Positions 1 through 7,172 are shown, counted from the first letter of the stretch. The stretch: 10,087 nt of DNA from Arenicella sp. (GCA_016763815.1 JAESTB010000463.1:1-10087), one strand, 5' to 3'. The notes: generated by a model not told the origin, from the sequence alone. Translations and numbers: made by a program.

Positions 1-277
1 CAGAAATAGCCAAGGCCTGTGAGATGCTAATTGACGAAGCGGCTGAAAGATCTATTGTGTCTTGCCCTGGCTCCCCGGCAATACAACCACTGACCGACAC
101 AGCAGGATTCGTGTTAGCCGAGATCACTGCCTCACGCAGTGTACAGACTGAATCATCCTGATTAACATCCCCATTGGAAGTGACGACAATTACGGCCGCA
201 TGCGCTGAGCAAAAAGCCTGGCTTATCGCGAGAGCTAATACTGATTTTGAAAACCGTCGTTTTGTTCGCGCTCTCAT
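1..277 (-). CDS. Exported CSLREA-motif protein, N-terminal part (3' end outside window)
   Basis: The frame opens at an ATG at 277, preceded by a good ribosome binding site (GGAG, 5 nt spacing), and stays open to the window edge, giving 92 residues. Residues 1-27 look like a Sec signal peptide: a basic start (MRARTKRRFSK), a hydrophobic core and an AHA-A cleavage site. The mature start holds the motif CTLREAVISANTNP followed by a second cysteine and DTIDLSA. This matches the CSLREA N-terminal domain of secreted bacterial proteins that often continue into right-handed beta-helix repeats. A surface or extracellular role is likely from family knowledge, but substrate and function cannot be given because the body of the protein is missing. 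It has its own promoter and is probably not part of the thiamine operon upstream of it. Confidence 0.75.
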   Translation of the reverse strand, partial: MRARTKRRFSKSVLALAISQAFCSAHAAVIVVTSNGDVNQDDSVCTLREAVISANTNPAVSVSGCIAGEPGQDTIDLSAASSISISQALAIS

Positions 278-335
278 CTTTACTCCATATATAGACTATT
301 GAGTCCGTTCCTTTCTAACGCACTGTTTTTGAGAC

Positions 336-364
336 CTTATACTAGCAGCATTGCTTGAAGTCAA
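336..364 (-). promoter_or_regulatory. Sigma70-like promoter for the exported CSLREA protein
   Basis: On the minus strand, TTGACT (364-359) and TATAAG (341-336) are separated by exactly 17 nt. Each box matches the sigma70 consensus at five of six positions. Transcription would start near 329, giving a leader of about 50 nt before the ATG at 277. The promoter lies just past the thiD stop, so the exported protein can be expressed separately from thiamine synthesis. Confidence 0.6.
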
Positions 365-372
365 AGACCTAA

Positions 373-389
373 TTGACACGGATTGTCAA
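373..389. repeat. 6-5-6 dyad TTGACA-N5-TGTCAA upstream of the CSLREA promoter
   Basis: A perfect inverted repeat with 6-bp arms and a 5-bp spacer sits 8 bp upstream of the -35 box, between that promoter and the thiD stop. Its size and position suit a repressor or activator site. It is too short and lacks a T-tract, so it is unlikely to be the terminator of the thi operon. No regulator can be named. Confidence 0.35.
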
Positions 390-407
390 ACAGAGCCAGA
401 CTCGCTA

Positions 408-1250
408 CTAACTTGTTAGTGCCAAAGAGTTGTAGAGAGCCTCTGGCGTATGATCCAGAGGACCAACACCTTGGCCAAGATCTAGTTGCCGATTGATTAG
501 TGTGCGCAGATATAGTTTGGCATTTTCAACAGCTTCAAGTAATTTTTGTCCCATGGCTAAGTTGGCCGTAATGGCGGAGGATAGTGTGCAACCGGTTCCA
601 TGCGTATTGCTATTGTTAATGCGCTCCCCTTCAAGCCAAACTTGTTGAGCACCATTTACGATAAGGTCGTTTGCCTTACCTTGTAGGTGTCCCCCCTTGC
701 TTAATATTGCTGGGCAATAGCCGAACATTGTTGTGAGCTTTTCGACTAATGTAAGACTGGCTTCCATTAGCTGGGATTGATCTACAATGTTCGCGCACCT
801 TAATCCAATAGCATTTGATAACACCTTAAGCTCAATCGTATTCGGAGTGATTATCGTTGCTAACGGAAATAACTTTTCAAGCATGATATTTAGCGCCTTC
901 TTTTCCAATAAAGACTGACCGCTAGAGCTGACAAGAACTGGGTCTAATACGATCGGTGCGCTTTTAAACGTTGAAAGTCTGTTTGAGATAACCGTGATTA
1001 TTTCGGCATTACTTAACATGCCAATTTTAATTGCTACGGGAGGGATATCACTGAGTACTGCGTCAAGTTGTTGCTCAACGATATTTGCAGGAACAGAATG
1101 AACGGCTGAAACGCCTAAGGTGTTTTGCGCCGTTATCGCGGTAATAACACTCATTCCGTATACGCCGTGGGCAGCAAACGTTTTTAAGTCGGCTTGAATT
1201 CCAGCGCCGCCCGATGAGTCCGACCCTGCAATTGTTAAGCAGATCGTCAC
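408..1250 (-). CDS. thiD: Hydroxymethylpyrimidine/phosphomethylpyrimidine kinase ThiD
   Basis: This ribokinase-fold enzyme phosphorylates HMP and HMP-P to HMP-PP, the pyrimidine half of thiamine. At 280 residues it is a normal-length, single-domain ThiD. The substrate loop is TIAGSDSSGGAGIQAD (residues 6-21), DPVLVSSSG lies at 103-111, and the anion-hole motif NTHGTGCTLSSAI lies at 215-227 with Cys221 at the place of the conserved catalytic cysteine. The start is a GTG whose bases overlap the thiF TGA stop (GTGA, 4-nt overlap), with a weak GGTGG just upstream, so its translation is probably coupled to thiF. It is the last gene of the operon. No clear intrinsic terminator follows the stop. Confidence 0.95.
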   Translation of the reverse strand: MTICLTIAGSDSSGGAGIQADLKTFAAHGVYGMSVITAITAQNTLGVSAVHSVPANIVEQQLDAVLSDIPPVAIKIGMLSNAEIITVISNRLSTFKSAPIVLDPVLVSSSGQSLLEKKALNIMLEKLFPLATIITPNTIELKVLSNAIGLRCANIVDQSQLMEASLTLVEKLTTMFGYCPAILSKGGHLQGKANDLIVNGAQQVWLEGERINNSNTHGTGCTLSSAITANLAMGQKLLEAVENAKLYLRTLINRQLDLGQGVGPLDHTPEALYNSLALTS

Positions 1251-2224
1251 AGCGCCACCGCAATGTTTTCAAACCCTAGGCCGATGAGTTGATGCGCGGC
1301 ATTAAGTGCACGCTGACCGCTTTTGCAGACACAGACAATGCGCGATGAATTATCTAGCTTACTATGGCGCTGATGAATTTGATTAACAGGGATCGCAATG
1401 TGAGATCGTTTTCTTGGGTTTTGATTGATCTCAAGTTCGGAGCGCACGTCGAGTAAGACATCGTCAGTTGACAGCTTATCTTCCGACATCAATGGCGCAA
1501 AATATTTGGGTTCTGAGGCGGTTGCAAAGTTGACAATACTTTGTCGGTAATCCCAGAGATCTAGGTATAGTAACTTACCGAGTAGTTGCGCTGGGCTGTT
1601 TACGATGACTTTCAAAACTTCTTGAGCCTGAATGCTGCCGATAACGCCTACGCTTGGGCCCGTCACGCCGGCAGTACTGCAATTTTGTGCCGACAGAGGA
1701 GGTGATGGAAAAATAGCGCGCATGCTCGGTGCCGGTGCGTACTCAGTGCCGCAAAAAACACCGATATAACCACTGGTCGTGAGCACTGACGCTGACACTA
1801 GCGGTATGCGATGTCTGAAACAAACATCACTCAAAAGGTAGCTGGTAAAAAAACTGTCGGCGGCATCAACCACTATGCTGTGTTGGCTTACTAGGCGCTC
1901 TACATTTTTGCTGCTTAGTGCTTCGTTAACAGCCTGTACACAAATATCACTGTTAATGGCTTGCAGGCGTTCTCTTGCCGCGAGCACTTTAGGCTGTTTG
2001 ATATCGGCCTCAGTAAACAACGTTTGACGGTGCAAGTTGCTTAGACTTACGACGTCGTGATCGACTAAGGTGATTCGGCCGACACCCGCGCCCGCTAACA
2101 AAGTGCTAACTGGCGAACCCAATCCACCAGCTCCTACGATGAGAACTCGAGCATCAGTTAGCAAGGCTTGTGACTGAGGGCCTAACTGAGAAACGAGTTG
2201 TTGTCGTTGATAGCGTTGCTTCAT
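1247..2224 (-). CDS. thiF: ThiF-type ThiS adenylyltransferase fused to a rhodanese domain
   Basis: This E1-like enzyme adenylates the C-terminal glycine of ThiS before sulfur transfer. Residues 1-235 are the ThiF/MoeB fold: the nucleotide loop GAGGLGS (31-37), the VDHDVVSLSNLHRQ block (54-67), DAADSF (120-125) and NCSTAGVTGP (181-190), in which Cys182 matches the cysteine that forms the ThiS conjugate in E. coli ThiF. Residues from about 250 to 325 are a rhodanese domain with DVR and the active loop CKSGQR (Cys300), the likely persulfide carrier. The four zinc cysteines usual in ThiF/MoeB are absent: the first CxxC position reads PSMRA (166-170), and the later pair is missing too. I chose the ATG at 2224 because it overlaps the thiE stop as ATGA and gives the usual RYxRQ start. 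An in-frame ATG at 2263 lies inside thiE. MoeB activity cannot be excluded, but the operon favours ThiF. Confidence 0.88.
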   Translation of the reverse strand: MKQRYQRQQLVSQLGPQSQALLTDARVLIVGAGGLGSPVSTLLAGAGVGRITLVDHDVVSLSNLHRQTLFTEADIKQPKVLAARERLQAINSDICVQAVNEALSSKNVERLVSQHSIVVDAADSFFTSYLLSDVCFRHRIPLVSASVLTTSGYIGVFCGTEYAPAPSMRAIFPSPPLSAQNCSTAGVTGPSVGVIGSIQAQEVLKVIVNSPAQLLGKLLYLDLWDYRQSIVNFATASEPKYFAPLMSEDKLSTDDVLLDVRSELEINQNPRKRSHIAIPVNQIHQRHSKLDNSSRIVCVCKSGQRALNAAHQLIGLGFENIAVAL

Positions 2225-2838
2225 TTTAAATTCGATACTCTGTAAAGTTTTGGATCTAGCCATTGCCTGAGTCTTGCTTCAGGCTGATCATGTAATAACA
2301 CATCGGTTACCACACAAATACTGTCGGCACCGGCCTGATATACCGCTGGAGCGCGCTCAATGTTTAGGCCGCCAATCGCAACAAGTGGAGTGTTACCAAG
2401 CTGTTGTTTCCATCGTATAACTTTATCCACTCCTTGCGGCTGCCATTTCATGGCTTTTAATCTGGTGTGGTAAACCGGGCCGAGGGCAATATAGTCTGGC
2501 TTTGATGCGAGCGCGGTTTTAAGTTCTTGTTGATCGTGTGTGCTAACCCCTAATTTAACGCCGTTGCGGCGGATAGTTGCGAGCTCTGCGCTTACTAAAT
2601 CTTCTTGCCCAAGATGAATATAATCACAACCCGCTTCTATCGCGAGTTGCCAATAGTCGTTGACGATTAACTGACAATCAAATTCGTCACAAAGAGCCTT
2701 AGACTCTTTAATTTGCTCGCGTACATGTGCCATTGTTTGGCCTTTTATGCGCAGTTGTACAAGCGTCAAACCTAGCGGCAAAAAGCGCTCTAACCAACTG
2801 GAGTGGTCAACGATTTGGTAAAACTTAGGTAATTGCAT
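2221..2838 (-). CDS. thiE: Thiamine-phosphate synthase ThiE
   Basis: This TIM-barrel enzyme joins HMP-PP and the carboxythiazole phosphate to give thiamine phosphate. It is 205 residues, normal length. Seen motifs are VQLRIKG (27-33), IVNDYWQLA (58-66), HLGQED (75-80), LGVSTH (96-101), GPVYHTRLK (120-128, the diphosphate loop, a little divergent from the usual GPxFxTxTK) and AIGGLN (154-159). Asp61 and Asp80 fit the magnesium ligands. The ATG at 2838 is the first possible start, since an in-frame TAA lies two codons upstream. No clear Shine-Dalgarno site is visible, and 77 nt separate it from thiG, the widest gap in the operon. Its end overlaps thiF by ATGA. Confidence 0.93.
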   Translation of the reverse strand: MQLPKFYQIVDHSSWLERFLPLGLTLVQLRIKGQTMAHVREQIKESKALCDEFDCQLIVNDYWQLAIEAGCDYIHLGQEDLVSAELATIRRNGVKLGVSTHDQQELKTALASKPDYIALGPVYHTRLKAMKWQPQGVDKVIRWKQQLGNTPLVAIGGLNIERAPAVYQAGADSICVVTDVLLHDQPEARLRQWLDPKLYRVSNLK

Positions 2839-2915
2839 TATTTATGAGTTTGATTGTTTTAGTTTCTATCTTCACTAACTTTCTTTGCGGCAATGATTTC
2901 CACCAAAGTCTAGAG

Positions 2916-3707
2916 CTAAGAAATCCAGAATGGCGTACCGGCAACGGGGGTTGAAGGCTGCGCCATATCTCGTTGGGCGATGGGCTGTGCCAAATACGCG
3001 AAACGACCAGCCTCTATCGCGTGAGCAAATGCTTTAGCCATTAGAGTTGGCTGCCCGGAATCCGCAATTGCCGTATTGAGAAGCACCGCGTCATAGCCGA
3101 TTTCCATTGCTTGCGTAGCATGCGATGGCAAACCAATACCCGCGTCTACGACGAGAGGGATTTCAGGAAAATAGTGACGGTAAGACTCTAAGGCTTTGGG
3201 GTTTTGTAAACCACGGCCAGAACCGATGGGTGCCCCCCATGGCATAAGAACCTCACAACCAGCTGCTAATAATTGCTCACCAACCACCAAATCATCCGTG
3301 GTGTAAGGGAATACCTTAAACCCTTGTTGACAAAGTTCACGTGCGGCTTCTACTAAGCCAAACACATCTGGTTGAAGTGTATCGTCATTGCCGATGACTT
3401 CCAGTTTGATCCAATCTGTATTAAACAGCTCGCGCGCCATCTGCGCCGTATTGAGCGCTTCTTTTACGGTTCGACAGCCGGCTGTATTGGGTAGTATTTT
3501 GCAGTTACTTTGTTTGAGCAGCTGCCAGAAACGTTGCCCGTCACGGCTGGTGCCAGATTCGCGTCTCACCGATACGGTAATCACCTGCGTTGCCGAGCTT
3601 TGTATTGAACCGATTAATATTTGTGGTGAAGGGTATTGCGCCGTGCCAAGTAGCAAGCGGGAACTTAGTGTTTCACCGTACAATTTTAATGCGTTATTTT
3701 TTATCAT
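2916..3707 (-). CDS. thiG: Thiazole synthase ThiG
   Basis: This TIM-barrel enzyme condenses deoxyxylulose phosphate, dehydroglycine and ThiS-thiocarboxylate into the thiazole phosphate carboxylate. The 263 residues match the family length. Lys101 in WIKLEVIG is the conserved Schiff-base lysine. NTAGCRT (74-80), PYTTDDL (134-140), MPWGAPIGSGRGLQN (155-169) and VVDAGIG (186-192) are classic ThiG blocks. The ATG at 3707, 10 nt after the thiS stop, gives the usual N-terminus. A longer frame from a TTG at 3740 inside thiS is less likely. GGTGGA at the end of thiS may serve as a distant ribosome site, consistent with coupling of ThiS and ThiG, which form a complex. Confidence 0.96.
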   Translation of the reverse strand: MIKNNALKLYGETLSSRLLLGTAQYPSPQILIGSIQSSATQVITVSVRRESGTSRDGQRFWQLLKQSNCKILPNTAGCRTVKEALNTAQMARELFNTDWIKLEVIGNDDTLQPDVFGLVEAARELCQQGFKVFPYTTDDLVVGEQLLAAGCEVLMPWGAPIGSGRGLQNPKALESYRHYFPEIPLVVDAGIGLPSHATQAMEIGYDAVLLNTAIADSGQPTLMAKAFAHAIEAGRFAYLAQPIAQRDMAQPSTPVAGTPFWIS

Positions 3708-3717
3708 GTGTGTAAAC

Positions 3718-3915
3718 TCATCCACCCTGCATAGGGGCAACTATTTCTATTTCACAATCGTCTTCTAATAACGTGCGGTCTCGATGATCTTTTGCGACAA
3801 AGAGTTGATTGAGAGCCGTTGCCACAACCATCCCCTCATAACCTTGTTCAATTAATAAACTGGCTAAGGTTGTCTTGTTGGTGGTTATAGCTTCACCATT
3901 AAGAATAATTTGCAT
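3718..3915 (-). CDS. thiS: Sulfur carrier protein ThiS
   Basis: This 65-residue ubiquitin-like protein ends in the required Gly-Gly (APMQGG). ThiF adenylates that C-terminus, it is then converted to a thiocarboxylate, and the sulfur is delivered to ThiG. The beta-grasp pattern MQIILNGE... TLASLLIEQGY... VATALNQLFVAKD... EIEIVAPMQGG is plain. The start is the ATG at 3915 with GAGGTG just upstream. A TTG one codon earlier is not needed. The gene overlaps the end of thiO by 17 nt and stops 10 nt before thiG. Confidence 0.95.
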   Translation of the reverse strand: MQIILNGEAITTNKTTLASLLIEQGYEGMVVATALNQLFVAKDHRDRTLLEDDCEIEIVAPMQGG

Positions 3916-4921
3916 CAAACACCTCGTTACAGCGTAAACCGCTGTCTATGTAGTCTGTCACGCGTCGCGCGATAGCGGGGGCGGCTAGAAAACCATGCCG
4001 ATATAAACCGTTCACATACAGGCGATTGGCATCAACCCTAACCTTAGGCAAGTTGTCGTCAAATGCTGGACGCGCATCCACCCCAATTTCTAAAATCTCG
4101 GCTTCTGCAAACGCCGGGTGAATAGCGTAGGCGGCTGATAGAAGTTCCAAAACCGATCTTACGGTAGCGCGTTTACTGGCATTCACCTCAAGCATTGTGG
4201 CACCCAGCATAAAAATATTGTTGGGGCGAGGAACCAAGTAAATAGGATGGCGCGGATGCAAAAATCGCACTGGCCGTTGCAAGCTAACGTCGGGGCAATA
4301 GAGGTGTAACATTTCGCCTTTTACTCCTCGCAGATCGTTTAATACGTCGCTTGCGGCTAAACCTCGACAATCAACAAGCCAGTCAGAGTTGGTTTGTAAG
4401 TCTTTAAATTGCGCCTCGCTCACACGTCTAGAGGTTTCAATAGACGCGCCTAGTTCTTGGCAAGAGCGCCATAACGCTTGAGTGAATATGCGAGGTTCTA
4501 GGTGCGCTTCATGCTCAAACCAGAGTGCATTCTTAAAATGTGCAAGGTCAGGTTCGAGCTGTGATATTGCGTCACTACCCACCGCCTGAGCACCTTGAGT
4601 TTGCTCTGAAAACTGACGCAATAGACTTCGATCACGCGGTGCGGTGACAACCAAACTACCATTAGCGTGATATTCAATCTGCTGCTTGCTCGCAAAGCTT
4701 TGCCAAAACGACATGCTTTCATGCCCAAGGGTTTCAATTAATGGCTCAGCCGATTCTTGCTCGCAAAAGGGCGCCAGCATGCCCCCGGCCCACCATGAAC
4801 AACATTGCTGATCGGGCCCATCACTGGCAGTAATAATATCTACCTGATACTTTGCTTGCAGCAAATAATATGCGCAGCACAAGCCAGCTACGCCGCTACC
4901 GACTACGGTTACGGTTGTCAT
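3899..4921 (-). CDS. thiO: Glycine oxidase ThiO
   Basis: This FAD-dependent amine oxidase of the DAO family oxidises glycine to the imine (dehydroglycine) used by ThiG, with oxygen as acceptor. Its presence in the operon points to the aerobic thiazole route instead of the radical enzyme ThiH. The 340 residues show the dinucleotide-binding motif VVGSGVAG (6-13), SWWAGGMLAP (42-51), GEMLHLY in the middle and the C-terminal NGLYRHGFLAAPA (304-316), where Arg308 is at the place of the substrate-carboxylate arginine. Its ATG lies 24 nt after the thiC stop, but the preceding bases (ACTCCTTGTT) give no Shine-Dalgarno site, so translation may depend on coupling to thiC. The end overlaps thiS. Confidence 0.92.
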   Translation of the reverse strand: MTTVTVVGSGVAGLCCAYYLLQAKYQVDIITASDGPDQQCCSWWAGGMLAPFCEQESAEPLIETLGHESMSFWQSFASKQQIEYHANGSLVVTAPRDRSLLRQFSEQTQGAQAVGSDAISQLEPDLAHFKNALWFEHEAHLEPRIFTQALWRSCQELGASIETSRRVSEAQFKDLQTNSDWLVDCRGLAASDVLNDLRGVKGEMLHLYCPDVSLQRPVRFLHPRHPIYLVPRPNNIFMLGATMLEVNASKRATVRSVLELLSAAYAIHPAFAEAEILEIGVDARPAFDDNLPKVRVDANRLYVNGLYRHGFLAAPAIARRVTDYIDSGLRCNEVFDANYS

Positions 4922-4945
4922 AACAAGGAGTGCTTGCTTATCGGC

Positions 4946-6901
4946 TCAAGAATCAGTGGAGTGATAAATTTCACTGCCCTTGGCGCGAAACTCCGCAGCC
5001 TTTTCGGCCATGCCTTGCGTCAAGGCTTGCTGCGTTTCTAGGTTTTTTTTAGCGGCATATTCACGTACCTCTTGGGTGATTTTCATCGAGCAAAAATTGG
5101 GGCCACACGTCGAGCAAAAATGAGCGACCTTGGCCGAATCTTTCGGCAAAGTTTCATCGTGGAATTCACGTGCTTTTTCCGGATCTAAGCCAAGGTTAAA
5201 TTGATCCTCCCAACGAAACTCAAAGCGAGCTTTTGAAAGGGCATTGTCGCGTAATTGTACCCCGGGATGGCCCTTGGCTAAGTCAGCCGCATGAGCTGCA
5301 ATTTTATAAGTGATGATGCCGTCGCGAACATCTTGTTTATTCGGCAGACCTAAATGTTCTTTTGGTGTGACGTAACAAAGCATGGCTGTGCCATACCAGC
5401 CTATTTGCGCTGCGCCAATGGCCGACGTTATGTGATCATAACCAGGTGCAATATCGGTAGTCAGTGGGCCAAGTGTATAGAAAGGCGCTTCAAAACAATT
5501 ATCCAATTGCTTATCCATGTTCTCCTTAATCATCTGCATGGGCACATGGCCGGGGCCTTCGATCATTACTTGCACATCATGCTTCCAAGCGATTTGGGTT
5601 AACTCACCTAATGTTTCTAACTCACCAAATTGCGCTGCATCGTTGGCGTCGGCTAAACAACCGGGGCGCAGGCCATCACCTAAAGAAAATGACACATCGT
5701 AGGCTTTCATGATCTCGCAAATTTCCTCAAACTTGGTATACAGAAAGCTTTCAGTATGATGAGCTAGGCACCACTTTGCCATGATTGAACCACCACGCGA
5801 GACAATACCTGTGATCCGCTGTGCGGTGAGTGGAACGTACTTTAAACGGACACCCGCGTGTATCGTAAAATAGTCGACTCCTTGCTCTGCTTGTTCTATT
5901 AAGGTATCTCGAAATATTTCCCATGTTAAGTCTTCGGCCTTACCGTTCACTTTTTCGAGTGCTTGGTAAATCGGTACGGTACCAATCGGTACGGGTGAAT
6001 TGCGGATTACCCATTCACGAGTCTCATGAATGTTTTTACCTGTGGATAGATCCATTAAAGTGTCACCACCCCAACGCACCGACCACACCAGTTTTTCGAC
6101 TTCTTCGGAGATTGAAGAGGTGACGGCTGAGTTACCAATATTGGTGTTTACTTTAACTAAAAAATTACGGCCAATAATCATTGGCTCTAATTCTGGGTGA
6201 TTGATATTAGCTGGAATGATCGCGCGTCCTATTGCGATTTCATCGCGCACAAATTCTGGCGTAATCTGCTCAGGGATCGACGCACCAAAACTATGCCCCG
6301 GATGCTGCTTAAGCAATTTTGTATATCGTTTATCCGCTCTTAACTCTTGCAGTCTCATGCCTTCGCGGATCGCCACATATTCCATTTCTGGGGTAATGAT
6401 GCCCTGGCGAGCGTAATGCATTTGACTAACGTTTTTATTGGCTTTGGCCTTCCTTGGTTGTCGTCGGTGCTGAAAACGTAATTGCTCAAGCGCTTCATCA
6501 TTCAAACGCGTTTGAGCATAGTCAGAACTCGGCATCTCGAGCAACTCAGTATCTCCTCGCTCTGATATCCAGTTCTCACGCAGTGGAGCTAGACCATTGA
6601 ATAAATCAATTTTGATATTAGGGTCAAAATATGGCCCCGATGTGTCATAAACAGTCACCGGCGGATTGTCTTGCGCGCCTAGTTCACCGCTGGTGGGACT
6701 TTGACTTATTTCACGCATCGGCACGCGCAGATCATCTCGAGATCCTTGCACATAGATTTTCTTCGAGCCAGGTATTGGCTTAGTCACATCGGCTGATAGG
6801 CGATTAGCTTGCTCGACAAATTGTTGGCGAGCTTCGTCAGGGTTCAGCTTATTATTGGCTGAATTACTTTTTAATTGAGATGTCGGGAGTGTTTGGTTCA
6901 T
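4946..6901 (-). CDS. thiC: Phosphomethylpyrimidine synthase ThiC
   Basis: This radical SAM enzyme rearranges aminoimidazole ribotide to HMP-P, the committed pyrimidine step. At 651 residues it is a full-length bacterial ThiC with the N-terminal domain (to about residue 140), the TIM barrel and the C-terminal iron-sulfur tail. The cluster motif CSTCGPNFC gives Cys596, Cys599 and Cys604, the non-canonical CxxCxxxxC of this family. Other family blocks include SRGGSIMAKWC, SLGDGLRPGC, MIEGPGHVPM and TDIAPGYDHIT. The ATG at 6901 has GAGG 5 nt upstream. It is the first structural gene behind the TPP riboswitch, with 188 nt between the aptamer and the ATG. Confidence 0.98.
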   Translation of the reverse strand: MNQTLPTSQLKSNSANNKLNPDEARQQFVEQANRLSADVTKPIPGSKKIYVQGSRDDLRVPMREISQSPTSGELGAQDNPPVTVYDTSGPYFDPNIKIDLFNGLAPLRENWISERGDTELLEMPSSDYAQTRLNDEALEQLRFQHRRQPRKAKANKNVSQMHYARQGIITPEMEYVAIREGMRLQELRADKRYTKLLKQHPGHSFGASIPEQITPEFVRDEIAIGRAIIPANINHPELEPMIIGRNFLVKVNTNIGNSAVTSSISEEVEKLVWSVRWGGDTLMDLSTGKNIHETREWVIRNSPVPIGTVPIYQALEKVNGKAEDLTWEIFRDTLIEQAEQGVDYFTIHAGVRLKYVPLTAQRITGIVSRGGSIMAKWCLAHHTESFLYTKFEEICEIMKAYDVSFSLGDGLRPGCLADANDAAQFGELETLGELTQIAWKHDVQVMIEGPGHVPMQMIKENMDKQLDNCFEAPFYTLGPLTTDIAPGYDHITSAIGAAQIGWYGTAMLCYVTPKEHLGLPNKQDVRDGIITYKIAAHAADLAKGHPGVQLRDNALSKARFEFRWEDQFNLGLDPEKAREFHDETLPKDSAKVAHFCSTCGPNFCSMKITQEVREYAAKKNLETQQALTQGMAEKAAEFRAKGSEIYHSTDS

Positions 6902-6987
6902 TGTCGCCTCGTATCAAGCGATCCGGACCAAATGGAACGAATAGAAAGCTTCGTATGCCTAACCACTAATTATTTAGAACGTTAATT

Positions 6988-7020
6988 CTAGGTTGATAAT
7001 AATATTTGCAGCTTTAACAT
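6988..7020 (-). CDS. Possible 10-codon leader ORF upstream of thiC
   Basis: ATG (7020-7018) opens a short frame, MLKLQILLST, that stops at TAG (6990-6988), 86 nt before thiC. It is preceded by GAGGGTGG with about 7 nt between the last G and the ATG, a plausible ribosome site. That site forms the 3' side of a small hairpin (7028-7041). Whether it is translated is unknown. A frame this short can arise by chance, so this is a tentative call. Confidence 0.2.
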   Translation of the reverse strand: MLKLQILLST

Positions 7021-7027
7021 AACGATT

Positions 7028-7041
7028 CCACCCTCAGGTGG
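7028..7041 (-). promoter_or_regulatory. Small hairpin covering a Shine-Dalgarno-like sequence
   Basis: In the minus-strand RNA, CCACC-UGAG-GGUGG forms a 5-bp, GC-rich stem with a 4-nt loop. It follows directly on the 21-bp hairpin and shares one base with it. Its 3' side contains the GAGGGUGG that could serve the short leader ORF at 7020. It may be part of the riboswitch expression platform. Confidence 0.3.
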
Positions 7042-7090
7042 AGCAAGTATCTAGACTTAACTCAGTTGTGTTAAGTCTAGATACTTGCTC
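7041..7090 (-). repeat. Perfect 21-bp inverted repeat (hairpin) directly after the TPP aptamer
   Basis: Arms 7041-7061 and 7070-7090 are perfectly complementary over 21 bp with an 8-nt loop (TCAGTTGT on the plus strand). In the leader RNA the hairpin begins at the last base of aptamer helix P1, so the two helices could stack. There is no U-tract on either side, so it does not look like a normal intrinsic terminator. It could be part of the expression platform, an mRNA-stabilising stem, a protein site, or the trace of a small inserted element. Confidence 0.9.
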
Positions 7091-7172
7091 AAACTTCCCT
7101 ACGCCACCATTAAGTGGATCAGGTTATAAGGGTTTTTCTCAGCCGAGCATTTGCTCCGGCACCCCTAGTTTG
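7090..7172 (-). ncRNA. TPP riboswitch (THI element) aptamer
   Basis: The minus-strand RNA carries the conserved TPP aptamer in order: GGGGUGCC, the P3 stem with GAGC/GCUC, CUGAGA, ACCC, ACCUGAUC, a P5 stem-loop (CCAC-UUAAU-GGUGG) and GCGUAGGGAAGUU. P1 closes with CAAACU (7172-7167) against AGUUUG (7095-7090). The layout closely follows E. coli thiM. TPP binding is expected to lower expression of the thi operon. The mechanism downstream is not obvious: I see no U-rich terminator and no simple sequestration of the thiC ribosome site. Confidence 0.97.

Noticed and set aside
2225..2263. Longer thiF from the ATG at 2263
   Set aside because: It would overlap thiE by more than 40 bp and add residues not expected in the family, while the ATG at 2224 gives the usual start and an ATGA overlap.
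3708..3740. Longer thiG from a TTG at 3740
   Set aside because: It lies inside thiS, uses a rare start codon and adds residues not seen in ThiG. The ATG at 3707 fits better.
4925..4930. AAGGAG on the plus strand between thiC and thiO as a ribosome site
   Set aside because: It is on the strand opposite to all supported genes, and no credible plus-strand gene follows it.
3388..6416. Several plus-strand open frames opposite thiG, thiO and thiC
   Set aside because: They run antisense to well-conserved genes, have no recognisable domain, and look like shadows of the coding frame.
7041..7090. The 21-bp hairpin as a classic intrinsic terminator for the riboswitch
   Set aside because: Neither strand has a U/T-tract after the stem, and the following bases are CACCTGAGG on the minus strand and AAACTTCCC on the plus strand. 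It is therefore reported only as a structured repeat.
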